Source: Teichococcus wenyumeiae (GTDB lineage: Bacteria; Pseudomonadota; Alphaproteobacteria; Acetobacterales; Acetobacteraceae). Taken from it: a DNA stretch of 64,000 bases. Both the position numbers and the translations under genes were made by a program. The notes under the pieces are model-generated. The model did not search any database. It was not told the origin of the DNA and was given only the letters and a program-made list of their open reading frames with translations. The stretch is from contig NZ_RFLX01000020.1 in assembly GCF_003696345.1 (NCBI RefSeq), positions 1 to 64,000 of the forward strand, given 5' to 3'. Positions within the stretch are counted from its first letter, which is position 1; every line of letters starts with the position of its first letter. Of the stretch, positions 1-10,152 are shown in pieces.

Positions 1-1043
1 GAGACGGCGTTCACCGGCCCGGCGCCACCCATGGCCACCAGCTTCGGACGCTCGGCCGCCGGCTGCTCCTGAATGGCGTCTATTGCGGCGGCGACCACCG
101 AGACGCGGAGGCGGCCATTCATGTCCTCGTCGACCGAGGAGCCGAAGATGATGTTGGCATCTTCGTCCACTTCGCTGCGGATGCGGTTGGCCGCGGCATC
201 CACCTCGAACAGCGTCATGTCGTAGCCGCCGGTGATGTTGATCAGCACGCCCTTGGCGCCGAGCATGGAGGTATCCTCCAGCAGCGGGTTGCTGATCGCG
301 GCCTCGGCCGCCTTCACCGCGCGGTCCTCGCCCTCGCCCTCGCCGGTGCCCATCATCGCCTTGCCCATCTCCGCCATCACGGTGCGGATGTCGGCGAAGT
401 CGAGGTTCACCAGGCCCGGGTTGACCATCAGGTCAGTGACGCCGCGCACGCCCATGTAGAGCACGTCGTCCGCCATCTTGAAGGCTTCGGCGAACGTGGT
501 GCGCTCGTTCGCCTTGCGGAAGAGATTCTGGTTCGGAATGACGATCAGCGTGTCCACATAGGACTGCAGATCCTCCAGGCCGACCTCGGCGGAGCGGCGG
601 CGCTTCGGGCCTTCGAAGTCGAAGGGCTTCGTCACCACGCCCACCGTCAGGATGCCACGCTCACGCGCCATGCGCGCGATGACCGGCGCCGCGCCGGTGC
701 CCGTGCCGCCGCCCATGCCCGCGGTGATGAACACCATGTGCATGCCTTCGAGGTGCCGCGCCAGGTCCTCGGTCGCTTCCTCGGCCGCCGCGCGGCCGAT
801 TTCCGGCTTTGCGCCCGCGCCCAGGCCCTGCGTCAGGTGCGGGCCGAGCTGCACGCGGCGTTCCGCGCGGCTGTGCACGAGCGCCTGCGCGTCGGTATTC
901 GCCACCAGGAACTCGACGCCGTCGAGGCCCATGGCGATCATGTTGTTCACGGCGTTGCAGCCCGCGCCGCCAACACCGACGACGGTGATTCGCGGACTGA
1001 AATCCGTGTGCTGCTGGCGCGGGATGGTCAGGTTCAGCGTCAT
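1..1043 (-). CDS. ftsZ: cell division protein FtsZ (C-terminus cut by window edge)
   Basis: Tubulin-like GTPase that polymerises into the Z-ring and recruits the divisome. About 347 residues are visible. The nucleotide-binding core is near the N-terminus, with [12 protein letters not shown] at about residues 21-32 and the tubulin signature GGGTGTG at 111-117. The GTPase domain appears complete; the C-terminal linker and the FtsA/ZipA-binding tail lie beyond position 1. The ATG at 1043 is preceded by AAGGAG about 9 nt upstream. It is the last gene of the dcw cluster in this window, 70 nt downstream of ftsA, a gap large enough for its own promoter. Identity is certain. Confidence 0.97.
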   Translation of the reverse strand, partial: MTLNLTIPRQQHTDFSPRITVVGVGGAGCNAVNNMIAMGLDGVEFLVANTDAQALVHSRAERRVQLGPHLTQGLGAGAKPEIGRAAAEEATEDLARHLEGMHMVFITAGMGGGTGTGAAPVIARMARERGILTVGVVTKPFDFEGPKRRRSAEVGLEDLQSYVDTLIVIPNQNLFRKANERTTFAEAFKMADDVLYMGVRGVTDLMVNPGLVNLDFADIRTVMAEMGKAMMGTGEGEGEDRAVKAAEAAISNPLLEDTSMLGAKGVLINITGGYDMTLFEVDAAANRIRSEVDEDANIIFGSSVDEDMNGRLRVSVVAAAIDAIQEQPAAERPKLVAMGGAGPVNAV

Positions 1044-1113
1044 GACAGCATGTCTCCTTGGGCGTGGCCAGCGGCGTTGTTCGGGCGGTGAATCGGCGCG
1101 CGTTCAGAATGCA

Positions 1114-2400
1114 TCAGACGCGGTCGCGAAGCCAGTTGACGAAGCGAATAAATCGACCGTTTCCGCGTTCCGGAGCAGGATCCAGATCAAGCAACGGACG
1201 GCCCTCGCCAGCACCCCAGTGCAACAGCCCCAGGGTAGTGGCGAAATCAGGACCAAGTGCGGAATCCGGCAGACCCGGCACGGGTTGCGGCCTGCCGATC
1301 CGCACGGGTTTATCGAGGATGCGCGCGGCAAGATCGCGCACGCCAACCAATTGGCTGGCGCCGCCGGTCAAGACCACGCGCGCACCCGATTCACTGCCAA
1401 CCAGCGCGCTCTCCAGCCGGTCGCGCACCAGTTCCAGGGTTTCTTCCAGCCGCGGCCTGATGATGCCGACCATGTGGGCGCGCGAAACCTGCACCAGATG
1501 GTCGTCATCCTCGCCGACCTGCGGCACGGACAGCATTTCCTTCTGGTCGTTGCCGCCTTCCATGCAGGAGCCATGCAGCGTCTTCATGCGCTCCGCATGC
1601 CCTAGAGGCGTGGCGAGGCCGCGCGCCAGATCGTTGGTCACCTGCCAGCCACCCACCGGAAGCTGTGCCGTGTGCAGCAGGTAGCCGTCGCCATAGACGG
1701 CGATATTGGTGGTGCCGCCGCCCATGTCGATGACAGTGGCGCCAAGCTGCTTCTCATCCTCGACAAGAACGGAGAGTGCTGCGGCGAAGGGCGCGCTCAC
1801 CAGCTCCTCCACCTCCAGGTCGCAGCCGGCGAGGCAGAGGCCGAGGTTGCGCAGCGCCGCGGAAGCCCCATCCACCAGATGCAGCTTCACGCCGAGCAGC
1901 TCGCACATCATGCCGCGCGGATCTTCGACGCCTGGCGTGGAATCGATGGTGAAGCCGAGCGTGGCGGCATGCACCGTCTCGCGCCCTTCCTCCTGCGAGC
2001 GGCGGCGGCCTTCGCTCAGCACCGCGCGCAGGTCAGCTTCCGTGACGGCACGGCCGCCGATCGGCCATTGCAGGTTCATCACGCGCGAGGAAGGCTGGCC
2101 GCAGGAGAGGTTGACGATAGCGCCCGAGAGCTTCAGGTCCGCCATCTCCTCCGCCTGCGCGACAGCCGCGCGGATGGAATGCTCGGCTTCCTGCAGGTCG
2201 ACGATATTGCCGCCCTTGACGCCGCGCGCGCGCTGCCAGCCATAGCCGAGCACGCGCGGCCTGCCGTCGCTTTCCACCTTGCCGATCAGGCAGACCACCT
2301 TGGAGCTGCCGATATCCAGCACACCATATGGCCCGCTGCGCGCGCGCTTGCGCTTCAGCGGTTGTGTCTCGGCGGCGGAAAGGCGGGTGATGCGGTTCAT
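1114..2400 (-). CDS. ftsA: cell division protein FtsA
   Basis: Actin-like ATPase that tethers FtsZ to the inner membrane. The 428 residues match the family length. The N-terminal actin-fold phosphate loop is GVLDIGSSK (about 26-34), and the second phosphate motif is VIDMGGGTTNIA (about 223-234). The last 13 residues (RFIRFVNWLRDRV) form the basic amphipathic membrane-targeting helix typical of FtsA. Its ATG overlaps the ftsQ stop in an ATGA arrangement, implying translational coupling. Confidence 0.97.
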   Translation of the reverse strand: MNRITRLSAAETQPLKRKRARSGPYGVLDIGSSKVVCLIGKVESDGRPRVLGYGWQRARGVKGGNIVDLQEAEHSIRAAVAQAEEMADLKLSGAIVNLSCGQPSSRVMNLQWPIGGRAVTEADLRAVLSEGRRRSQEEGRETVHAATLGFTIDSTPGVEDPRGMMCELLGVKLHLVDGASAALRNLGLCLAGCDLEVEELVSAPFAAALSVLVEDEKQLGATVIDMGGGTTNIAVYGDGYLLHTAQLPVGGWQVTNDLARGLATPLGHAERMKTLHGSCMEGGNDQKEMLSVPQVGEDDDHLVQVSRAHMVGIIRPRLEETLELVRDRLESALVGSESGARVVLTGGASQLVGVRDLAARILDKPVRIGRPQPVPGLPDSALGPDFATTLGLLHWGAGEGRPLLDLDPAPERGNGRFIRFVNWLRDRV

Positions 2401-3302
2401 CCGCGGCCTCGTCCGCGCGGACTGGTGGCGGGCTGCTCGGGCTGCGGGTGCTGGCGCACCACCAGCCGGTCCGGCAGCCGCATGTCGATGGCGACAACAG
2501 GCCGGTCCAGCAGCGACTGTGCCTTCTGCAACTCGGCCAGCCGCGCGATGGCGGCATCCTCATGCCCCTCGGGCAGCAGGATATCGGTGCCGTTGTGCAG
2601 CCGCAGGTTCCAGCGCCGCTGGCTGACATAGATCAGCGCCTGGGTGCGGGCGAGCACCTCCGGCGCCTTCTTCAACTCATCGTAGACGGCGGCGCCGTTC
2701 TTGTGCGCGCCTTCGCCCACCAGCAGCGGCAGCGGGCCGAAGGCATCCAGCGTATCGGCGGAGACCACGCGGCCCTCGCGGTCCACCACCGCGAAGTCGT
2801 TGTTGTGCTGCCAGATGGCGAAGGGCCGCCGCTCATGCACCACCACCAGGATGTTGCCGGAGAGGTTGCGCTGCACCTCCGCGCTCTCGATCCAGGCAAT
2901 GCTTTCCAGCCGCTGCCGCGCCGCTTCCGGCGAGAAGGCCAGCAGCGGGTCGCCGTTGCGGATGCCGATGGCGGCGCGGATCAGTTCCTTGGGCGTGTTC
3001 TGCTGCCCGCGCACCACGATCTCCTGCACCGTCAGCCCGAAGCCGGCGCCGATCTCGGCGACGCCTTCGTTCAGCCAGGAGAAGCGGCCGGCGGGTTCCA
3101 GCGCCGCGAGGCTGACGCCGCAGACCGCCGCGATGCTGAGCGCGCCGAGGCCGAACAGCGCCGGGCGCAGCAGCGGCCGGCGGCGGCGCAGCCAGAGGCG
3201 CAGGCTGCTGGGGCGCTGCGGCGCGGGCGCACGGGGGCGGGTGCCCTCGGCGGCCAGGCGCGAGCGCGGCGCGCCGCGCATCGATGCAGGGTTACGGGCC
3301 AT
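2397..3302 (-). CDS. ftsQ: cell division protein FtsQ
   Basis: Bitopic divisome protein linking early and late division proteins. The 301 residues show an Arg/Pro-rich cytoplasmic N-terminus (1-45), one transmembrane helix at about 46-67, a POTRA domain beginning near LTVQEIVVRGQQN (about residue 88), and a periplasmic beta domain. The last ~12 residues are Gly/Arg-rich. The ATG lies 11 nt inside the 3' end of ddl, and its stop overlaps the ftsA start. Its position between ddl and ftsA is canonical. Confidence 0.94.
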   Translation of the reverse strand: MARNPASMRGAPRSRLAAEGTRPRAPAPQRPSSLRLWLRRRRPLLRPALFGLGALSIAAVCGVSLAALEPAGRFSWLNEGVAEIGAGFGLTVQEIVVRGQQNTPKELIRAAIGIRNGDPLLAFSPEAARQRLESIAWIESAEVQRNLSGNILVVVHERRPFAIWQHNNDFAVVDREGRVVSADTLDAFGPLPLLVGEGAHKNGAAVYDELKKAPEVLARTQALIYVSQRRWNLRLHNGTDILLPEGHEDAAIARLAELQKAQSLLDRPVVAIDMRLPDRLVVRQHPQPEQPATSPRGRGRG

Positions 3303-4203
3303 GGCGAGCTTCCTGCACCATCCATGCGCACAAATCGGAAAAGCCGATGCCGCGATAGGCGGCCTGCTCGGGCACCAGGCTCGTACGGGTCATGCCAGGC
3401 TGTGTGTTGACTTCCAGCAGCACAACGCGGCCGGTGGAGTCATCATATCGCAGATCGGCCCGCGATACGCCACGACAACCCAGCGCATCATGCGCAGAAC
3501 GTGCGATGCGCATCGCCTCCCGCGCCACATCCTCCGGCACCTGCGCCGGAATGGTGTGCCGGCTGCCGCCATCGGCGTATTTGGCGTCGTAGTCGTAGAA
3601 GGCATGGCCGGTGCCGATCTCGGTCACCGCCAGCGCATCCTCGCCCATCACGGCCACGGTCAGCTCCCGGCCGGGGATGTATTCCTCGGCCATGATCTGC
3701 GGCCCGAAGCGCCAGTTGCGCGCCACCTCGGCGCGGCGGTTGTCGCCCTCGCGCAGGATCTCGACGCCGACGGAGGAACCTTCGTTCAGCGGCTTCACCA
3801 CATAGGGGCGGGGCAGGGGGTCGGCGGCTTCAAGCTGCTCGGCCGTGACGACGCGGTGCTCGGCCAGCGGCAGGCCGGCAGCGGCGAAGACCGCCTTGGC
3901 CGCGTGCTTGTCCATCGCGACGGAGGAAGCCCGCACGCCGGAATGCGTGTAAGGAATCTTAAGCCAGTCCAGCACGCCCTGGATGCAGCCATCCTCGCCG
4001 AAGGGACCGTGCAGGGCGTTGAAGACCGCGTCCGGCTTCTCGCGCTGCAAGGTGGCGATCAGCGCGGAAAGATCCTGCGTCACCTCCACCGGCAGCACCT
4101 CGAAGCCGGCGTCGCGCAGGGCCGCGATGACCTGGGCGCCCGTGGCCAGCGAAACCTCGCGCTCCGAGGAAAAGCCGCCATGCAGAACCGCGATGCGCTT
4201 CAC
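3292..4203 (-). CDS. ddl: D-alanine--D-alanine ligase
   Basis: ATP-grasp ligase making D-Ala-D-Ala, the dipeptide that MurF adds to the UDP-MurNAc tripeptide. The 303 residues begin [19 protein letters not shown], the conserved N-terminal substrate-binding strand and loop. The ATP-grasp core has YVVKPLNEGSSVGV and the metal-ligand region LLEVNTQPGMT near the C-terminus. The reading frame is open far upstream, but the family start is the GTG at 4203, which overlaps the murB stop as GTGA. It overlaps ftsQ by 11 nt. Confidence 0.95.
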   Translation of the reverse strand: MKRIAVLHGGFSSEREVSLATGAQVIAALRDAGFEVLPVEVTQDLSALIATLQREKPDAVFNALHGPFGEDGCIQGVLDWLKIPYTHSGVRASSVAMDKHAAKAVFAAAGLPLAEHRVVTAEQLEAADPLPRPYVVKPLNEGSSVGVEILREGDNRRAEVARNWRFGPQIMAEEYIPGRELTVAVMGEDALAVTEIGTGHAFYDYDAKYADGGSRHTIPAQVPEDVAREAMRIARSAHDALGCRGVSRADLRYDDSTGRVVLLEVNTQPGMTRTSLVPEQAAYRGIGFSDLCAWMVQEARHGP

Positions 4204-5108
4204 GACAAAGCCTCCCCGATCCGCTTGATCTCCCAGTCCAGCGTGATGCCGGACATGTCGCGCACCTTTTCGCGCACATCCTCGCCCAGCCCTTCCAGAT
4301 CGGCGGCCGTGGCCTCGCCCAGGTTGAGCAGGAAGTTGCAGTGCTTCTCCGAGATCTGCGCGCCGCCGCGCTTCAGCCCGCGGCAGCCGGCGGCATCGAT
4401 CAGCGCCCAGGCCTTGCGGCCCGCCGGGTTCTTGAAGGTGGAGCCGCCGGTGCGGGCGCGCACGGGCTGGGTTTCCTCGCGCGCGGCGCGGATGGTGCGC
4501 ATCTGCTCGGCGATGGCGTCCTTGTCGCCCGGCTTCGCATGGAAGCGCGCACGCACCACCACGCCGCCTTCCGGCAGCGCGGCGCGGCGATAGGCAAAGC
4601 CGAGTTCCGCCGCCGAAAGTCGCAGCAGGCCGGCGGGCGTCGCAATCTCGGCCCAGTCCAGCACGTCCTTCACCTCGGCGCCGTAGGCACCGGCATTCAT
4701 GGCGACGGCGCCGCCGATGCTGCCGGGAATGCCGGACAGAAAGGCGAGGCCATCGAGACCCGCTTCCGCCGCATGTTCCGCTACCGTCGCATCCAGCGCC
4801 GCGGCACCGGCGACGATGCCATCGGCTTCCACCACGATCTCGGAAAAGCCACGTGCCAGCTTCAGCACGATTCCGCGCACGCCGCCGTCCCGCACCAGCA
4901 GGTTGGAGGCGGCGCCGATGGTGATCAGCGGCATGTCGCGCGGCTTGTCGCGCAGCAGCAGCAGCAGGTCGTCCACATCGGCCGGGCGCACCAGCCACTC
5001 GGCCGGGCCGCCGACGCGGAACCAGGTGGTGGCGGCCAGCGGCGCATCCTGCTGCACGCGGCCGCGCAGCGGGGGAAGGGTCGGGTTTTCCGCCATGCCG
5101 GGCTTCAC
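4200..5108 (-). CDS. murB: UDP-N-acetylenolpyruvoylglucosamine reductase MurB
   Basis: FAD enzyme that reduces enolpyruvyl-UDP-GlcNAc to UDP-MurNAc with NADPH. At 302 residues it is the short MurB type of this phylum. Visible FAD-site segments are [31 protein letters not shown] and [18 protein letters not shown]. The catalytic serine lies in [10 protein letters not shown], and the C-terminal acid in [12 protein letters not shown]. It overlaps murC and ddl by 4 nt each. Confidence 0.96.
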   Translation of the reverse strand: MKPGMAENPTLPPLRGRVQQDAPLAATTWFRVGGPAEWLVRPADVDDLLLLLRDKPRDMPLITIGAASNLLVRDGGVRGIVLKLARGFSEIVVEADGIVAGAAALDATVAEHAAEAGLDGLAFLSGIPGSIGGAVAMNAGAYGAEVKDVLDWAEIATPAGLLRLSAAELGFAYRRAALPEGGVVVRARFHAKPGDKDAIAEQMRTIRAAREETQPVRARTGGSTFKNPAGRKAWALIDAAGCRGLKRGGAQISEKHCNFLLNLGEATAADLEGLGEDVREKVRDMSGITLDWEIKRIGEALS

Positions 5109-6538
5109 CGCTTCCCCCCGGCGACGCGCGGGCGCGGCTGCAGTTCCATCAGCTTCTCGGGCAGGGCTGCGGCCCAGGTGGTGATATTGCCGGCGCCGAG
5201 GCAGACGACGTAGTCGCCCGGCTTGGCGATGGCATTGATCATCTCCGGCAGGCTGTCCGGCCCGGGCAGCGGCACGACGCTGCGATGGCCGTGGGAGCGC
5301 AGCCCGTCCACCAGCGCGTCGCGGTCGAAGCCCTCGATCTTCTGCTCACCGGCGGCGTAGACATCCGCGACAATGACGGTGCCGGCATCGTTCATGCACT
5401 GGCAGAAGTCCTCGAACAACTGCTTCAGCCGCGAATAGCGGTGCGGCTGCACCACCGCGATCACGTCCCGCGCGCCCGCCTGCCGCGCCGCCTTCAGCAC
5501 GGCGGCGATCTCCACCGGGTGGTGGCCGTAATCGTCGATCACCTGGATGCCATTGGCCTCGCCCACGCGGGTGAAGCGGCGCTTCACGCCCTTGAAGCCG
5601 GCCAGCGCCGAGCGGATGGTGCCTTCGTCGATATCCATCTCAATGCCGACGGCGATGGCGGCCAGGGCGTTCTGCACATTGTGCTGGCCCAGCATCGGCA
5701 GGCGCATCGGCTTCAACTGGCGGGTGCGGCCGGTGTTGCGGTCATGCACCGTCACCTCGAAGGTCGCGCCCATGCGGTCGGTGATCAGGCGCTCCGCCCG
5801 CACATCGGCCTGCTGCGAGAAGCCGTAGGTGATCAGGCGGCGATCGATCGAGGGGATCATCGCCTGCACATTCGGGTGGTCCGCGCAGAGCACTGCGAAA
5901 CCGTAGAAGGGGATATTGCCGACGAACTGGGCATAGCCCTGCTTCATCGCTTCCTCGGTGCCCCAGTGGTCCAGGTGCTCCGGGTCCATGTTGGTGACGA
6001 CGGCGGCGACAGCCGGCAGGCGCAGGAAGGAGCCGTCGCTCTCATCCGCCTCCACCACCATCCATTCGCCCTCGCCCAGGCGGGTATTGGTGCCATAGGC
6101 GTTGATGATGCCGCCGTTGATCACGGTCGGGTCCAGCTTCGCCGCTTCCAGCACGGTGGCGACCAGCGATGTCGTGGTAGTTTTGCCATGGGTGCCGCCG
6201 ATGGCGATGCCCCACTTCAGCCGCATCAGCTCCGCCAGCATCTCCGCGCGGCGCACCACCGGAATGAGGCGGGAACGGGCGGCCACCACTTCCGGGTTGT
6301 CGCGCTTCACGGCGGTGGAGGTCACGATCACCTGCGCCGTGCCCAGATTGGCGGCGTCATGGCCGATCATCACATTGATGCCGGCCTCGCGCAGCCGGTC
6401 GATGTTGTAGCCTTCGGCGATGTCGCTGCCCTGCACCACGTAGCCGAGGTTGTGCAGCACCTCGGCGATGCCGGACATGCCTATGCCGCCGATACCGACG
6501 AAGTGGATGGGCCCGATATTCAGCGGCAACGCGCGCAT
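5105..6538 (-). CDS. murC: UDP-N-acetylmuramate--L-alanine ligase MurC
   Basis: Cytoplasmic Mur ligase adding L-Ala to UDP-MurNAc. The 477 residues include an N-terminal Rossmann motif [12 protein letters not shown] (about 12-23), the P-loop [10 protein letters not shown] (114-123), the central motif [10 protein letters not shown], and the HHP motif [10 protein letters not shown]. The open frame extends about 225 nt upstream into murG, but the ATG at 6538 ([10 protein letters not shown]) is the family start and lies 7 nt after the murG stop. Confidence 0.96.
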   Translation of the reverse strand: MRALPLNIGPIHFVGIGGIGMSGIAEVLHNLGYVVQGSDIAEGYNIDRLREAGINVMIGHDAANLGTAQVIVTSTAVKRDNPEVVAARSRLIPVVRRAEMLAELMRLKWGIAIGGTHGKTTTTSLVATVLEAAKLDPTVINGGIINAYGTNTRLGEGEWMVVEADESDGSFLRLPAVAAVVTNMDPEHLDHWGTEEAMKQGYAQFVGNIPFYGFAVLCADHPNVQAMIPSIDRRLITYGFSQQADVRAERLITDRMGATFEVTVHDRNTGRTRQLKPMRLPMLGQHNVQNALAAIAVGIEMDIDEGTIRSALAGFKGVKRRFTRVGEANGIQVIDDYGHHPVEIAAVLKAARQAGARDVIAVVQPHRYSRLKQLFEDFCQCMNDAGTVIVADVYAAGEQKIEGFDRDALVDGLRSHGHRSVVPLPGPDSLPEMINAIAKPGDYVVCLGAGNITTWAAALPEKLMELQPRPRVAGGKR

Positions 6539-6545
6539 GGCAGTT

Positions 6546-7655
6546 CTATTCCTGAAAACCGCGCGCCGCGGCGCGGGAGAGTACGAGATCGGCCAGTGTA
6601 GCGGCGGCTTGCGGTGCCGCCAGTGCGGCGGCCGCGGCGGCGGCACGCGCCAGTGCATCCGGTGTTTCCAGCAGGTCCTGCAAAGCCTTGGCCAGGGCGG
6701 CCGGCGTGAAGTCCCGCTGCGGCACCACCTGCGCCGCGCCGGCATCGGCCAGGGCGCGGGCATTGGCGGATTGGTGGTCGTCGATGGCGCCGGGCAGCGG
6801 CACCAGCAGGCTGGGCCGCCCGGCGCAGGCCAGTTCCGCCACGGTGGAAGCGCCCGCGCGGGCGATCACCAGATGCGCGGTGGAATACAGCCCGGCCACA
6901 TCGCCGAAGAAGGGCGAAAGCTCCGCCGGGACATGCAGTTCCTCATAGGCGGCGCGGACGCGCGGCAGGTCTTCCGTGCGGCATTGCTGCACGACCGAGA
7001 GCCGCTGCCGCAGCGCCGCCGGCAGTTCCGCAATGGCGGCCGGCACCACATCGGAAAAGATGCGGGCGCCGAGGCTGCCGCCCAGCACCAGCAGCCGCAC
7101 CGAACCCTGCGGCTGGATGAAACCCTGGCCCGCCAGCGCCGCGACCGCCGGCCGCACCGGATTGCCGACCGGCACGCGGTTCGCGCCCTCCGGCACGCGC
7201 TGGGTATTGGCGATGGCCAGCGCCAGCGCATCGGCCCCGCGCGAGAGCAGGCGGTTGGCGCGGCCGAGCACCGCGTTCTGTTCATGCAGGATGGTGGCCG
7301 GGCGCTGGCCGCCCAGCATGCGCGCCGCCAGCAGCGGCGGCACGGAAGGATAGCCGCCGAAGCCCACCACCGCCTGCGGCTTCAGGCGCAGCAGCAGCCC
7401 GCGCGCCTGCATGGTGCCAGCCACCAGCGCCGCGGCGCCCTTGGCGGCGCGCAGCATGCCGCGCCCGGCGAGGCCCGCGCCCTGCAGCACGAAGCGTTCC
7501 GTATTGGCGAAGACGGCGCTGCCGTAATCGGCGCTGCGGGCATCGGTCATCAGCGCGATGCGGTGGCCACGGCGCAGCAGTTCCGCCGCCAGGGCCTCGG
7601 CGGGGAAGAAATGCCCGCCGGTGCCACCGGCGGCGATGACGATGGGGCGCGTCAT
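6546..7655 (-). CDS. murG: lipid II glycosyltransferase MurG
   Basis: GT28 GlcNAc transferase converting lipid I to lipid II on the cytoplasmic face of the membrane. The 369 residues carry the N-terminal signature [12 protein letters not shown] (about 8-19), the second G-loop [11 protein letters not shown], and the C-terminal donor-site region [19 protein letters not shown] followed by [14 protein letters not shown]. The frame is open into ftsW, but the ATG at 7655 overlapping the ftsW stop (ATGA) gives the standard MurG N-terminus. Confidence 0.96.
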   Translation of the reverse strand: MTRPIVIAAGGTGGHFFPAEALAAELLRRGHRIALMTDARSADYGSAVFANTERFVLQGAGLAGRGMLRAAKGAAALVAGTMQARGLLLRLKPQAVVGFGGYPSVPPLLAARMLGGQRPATILHEQNAVLGRANRLLSRGADALALAIANTQRVPEGANRVPVGNPVRPAVAALAGQGFIQPQGSVRLLVLGGSLGARIFSDVVPAAIAELPAALRQRLSVVQQCRTEDLPRVRAAYEELHVPAELSPFFGDVAGLYSTAHLVIARAGASTVAELACAGRPSLLVPLPGAIDDHQSANARALADAGAAQVVPQRDFTPAALAKALQDLLETPDALARAAAAAAALAAPQAAATLADLVLSRAAARGFQE

Positions 7656-8779
7656 TCCTCGTCCTGCGCGGCGCGCGAGATGCGGCGCCGCGTCAATGCC
7701 AGCAGCATGCCCGCGCCCAGCGCCACCGCGACGACGGAGGAGCCGCCGTAGGAGATGAAGGGCAGCGTCATGCCCTTGGTCGGGATCAGGTGCAGCGCCG
7801 AGGCCATGTTGATGAAGGCCTGCAGCCCGAACTGCGTCAGCAGCCCGGTGGCGCCGAGGATGATGAACATGTCGCGCTCGCCCAGCAGCCGCAGCAGCCC
7901 GCGCAGCACGATGAAGCCGAAGACGCCGAGGATCAGCAGGCAGATCATCATGCCGAACTCCTCGCCCGCGACGGCATAGACGAAGTCGGCATGGGCGTCG
8001 GGCAGCATGGCCTTCAGCCGGCCCTCGCCGGGGCCCACACCCAGCAGGCCGCCATGGCCGAAGGCCTCCATGGCCACCGTCACCTGGTAGGTGTCGCCGG
8101 AAGCGGGGTCGAGGAAGCGGTTCAGGCGGTCCCGGAAGTGCGGCATGGTGAAATAGGCGCCGACCGCGCCCAGCACGCCCACCACGCCGCAGCCCGCCAC
8201 CAGGAAGATGTTGATCCCGACGACGAAAAGCTGCGCGAAGAAGACCGAGGCCACCACCATCAGCATGCCCATGTCCGGCTGCTTGGCCAGGGTGCCGACG
8301 ATCATGAAGAACAGCACGCCCACGGCGGCATAGGCGCGCCAGCCGTAGTTGCGCCCTTCCGCCAGCAGCCAGGCGGCGACCACCGCAAAGCAGGGCTTCA
8401 TGAATTCGGAAGGCTGGATGGTCAGGCCCGGCAGGTGCAGCCAGCGCCGCGCGCCCTTGATCTCTACGCCGACGGAAAGCGTCGCCATGGTCATCAGCAG
8501 CGCGCCGATGCAGCCCAGCAGCGCCAGGCGCCGCACCAGCTTCACCGGCATCACCGAGATCGACACCATCACCGCCGTGGCGGCGGCCAGGAAGAAGACC
8601 TGCTTCAGGATGAACATGTCGCGCGAAGAGGCGCCGATGCGCTCCGCCACGCCCGGGGATGCCGCCAGCAGCATCACATAGCCGAAGCCGACCAGCGACA
8701 GCAGCGCCGCCAGGGTCCAGCGGTCCACCGTCCACCACCAGCGGCCCAGAACGGAAGTGTCGGCGCGGGAGAGAGCCAT
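7652..8779 (-). CDS. ftsW: lipid II polymerase FtsW (SEDS family)
   Basis: Septal SEDS glycosyltransferase, partner of FtsI. About 375 residues are strongly hydrophobic with roughly ten membrane segments. Family motifs visible include IKGARRWLHLPGLTIQPSEFMK, the large-loop region around FGHGGLLGVGPGEG, and the C-terminal TKGMTLPFISYGGSS. Two adjacent starts exist: the ATG at 8779 (TGATG overlap with murD) and a GTG at 8782 one codon upstream. ATG is preferred. Confidence 0.95.
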   Translation of the reverse strand: MALSRADTSVLGRWWWTVDRWTLAALLSLVGFGYVMLLAASPGVAERIGASSRDMFILKQVFFLAAATAVMVSISVMPVKLVRRLALLGCIGALLMTMATLSVGVEIKGARRWLHLPGLTIQPSEFMKPCFAVVAAWLLAEGRNYGWRAYAAVGVLFFMIVGTLAKQPDMGMLMVVASVFFAQLFVVGINIFLVAGCGVVGVLGAVGAYFTMPHFRDRLNRFLDPASGDTYQVTVAMEAFGHGGLLGVGPGEGRLKAMLPDAHADFVYAVAGEEFGMMICLLILGVFGFIVLRGLLRLLGERDMFIILGATGLLTQFGLQAFINMASALHLIPTKGMTLPFISYGGSSVVAVALGAGMLLALTRRRISRAAQDEE

Positions 8780-10152
8780 CACACGGTTTCCATCAAGCTG
8801 GCGACCTGGGCGCGGAAGGCATCGCCGCGCGCATCGAAGCCGGAGAACTGGTCGAAGCTGGCGCAGGCGGGCGAGAGCAGCACCACCGGCGTATTCGTCG
8901 CGCGCGCGGCGGCGAGGGCGGCGGGCACCGCGGCCTCCAGCGTGCCGGCGATCTCATGCGCCACGCCGCCAGCCGCGAGGGTGGCGGCGAAATCCTCCGC
9001 CGCCTCGCCGATCAGCACGGCATGGGCGATGCGCGGAAACAGCGGCGCCAGCGGCGCGATGCCGCCCGCCTTGGGCACGCCGCCCGCGATCAGCACCACG
9101 CGGTCGTAGCTGGCCAGCGCGCGTTCGGTGCTGTCGGCATTGGTGGCCTTGCTGTCATTGACGAAAGCGATGCCGTCGATCGTGCCCACCGCTTCCTGCC
9201 GGTGCGGCAGGCCGGGGAAATCGGCGATGCCGGCGACGATCTCCTCCCGCGTCAGGCCGAGATGCAGCGCCACGGCGGTGGCGGCGGCGGCATTCTGCGC
9301 GTTGTGGCTGCCGGGCAGGGCGGGGGCGGTGCCGAGGTCGGTGATCAGCCCGTCGTCGCTGCGCAGCGCGCGCTCCTCGGCCCAGATGCCACCGGACTGC
9401 CGCGCCTGGCCGGAGATCCGCACCACCTTGCCGGCGCGGCCGGCGGCGAAATGCGGGCCCCATTCATCGTCCATGCCGACCACGGCGAGGCTCGTGCGGT
9501 CCTGCCGGTCGAAGACATGCATCTTGGCGGCCGCATAGCCGTCCATGCCGCCATGCCGGTCCAGGTGGTCCGGCGAAAGGTTGAGCTGCACCGCCACGTC
9601 GAAGCGCAACTCCTGCATCCGCTCCAGCATGTAGCTGGACATCTCCAGCACATAGAGGCCGTCGTCGCCCAGCAGCGGCAGGCCCAGCGCGGCGGGGCCG
9701 AGATTGCCGCCCACCGCCACCTCGCGCCCGGCGCGGGCGAGCAGGTGGTGGATCAGCGCCGTGGTGGTGGATTTCCCATTGGTGCCGGTGATGCCGATGA
9801 AGCGCGCGGCGCTGCCGCTGGCCCGCACGGCGCGGAACAGCAGCTCGGCATCGCAGATCACGGGCACATTGGCCCGGGCCGCGGCAGCGGCGGCCGGATG
9901 CACGCGCGGCAGGATGTGCGGAATGCCAGGAGACAGCAGCAGCGCGTCGAAGGGGAAGCGCGGCACCTCGGCCGGGTTGCCCACCGGCAGGCCGGCGGCG
10001 GTGGCGGCCTCGCGCGCCGCCTCGCCATCGTCCCAGCACAGGATCTCGGCGCCCCATTCCACCAGCCGGCGCGCGGAAGGCAGCCCGGCACGGCCGAGGC
10101 CCACCACGGCGAAACGCTGTCCGGCGAAGGGGAGGAAAGGGGCGGTGCTCAT
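8779..10152 (-). CDS. murD: UDP-N-acetylmuramoylalanine--D-glutamate ligase MurD
   Basis: Mur ligase adding D-Glu to UDP-MurNAc-L-Ala. The 457 residues show an N-terminal nucleotide-fold domain (FAVVGLGRAG), the P-loop TGTNGKST (about 122-129), the central domain around YVLEMSSYMLE, and the C-terminal ligase domain with FVNDSKATNADS. It overlaps mraY by 1 nt (TGATG) and ftsW by 1 nt. Confidence 0.96.
   Translation of the reverse strand: MSTAPFLPFAGQRFAVVGLGRAGLPSARRLVEWGAEILCWDDGEAAREAATAAGLPVGNPAEVPRFPFDALLLSPGIPHILPRVHPAAAAAARANVPVICDAELLFRAVRASGSAARFIGITGTNGKSTTTALIHHLLARAGREVAVGGNLGPAALGLPLLGDDGLYVLEMSSYMLERMQELRFDVAVQLNLSPDHLDRHGGMDGYAAAKMHVFDRQDRTSLAVVGMDDEWGPHFAAGRAGKVVRISGQARQSGGIWAEERALRSDDGLITDLGTAPALPGSHNAQNAAAATAVALHLGLTREEIVAGIADFPGLPHRQEAVGTIDGIAFVNDSKATNADSTERALASYDRVVLIAGGVPKAGGIAPLAPLFPRIAHAVLIGEAAEDFAATLAAGGVAHEIAGTLEAAVPAALAAARATNTPVVLLSPACASFDQFSGFDARGDAFRAQVASLMETV

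Noticed and set aside
6539..6763. Upstream in-frame extension of murC into murG
   Set aside because: The sequence is Pro/Arg/His-rich, unlike MurC, and overlaps the conserved MurG C-terminus.
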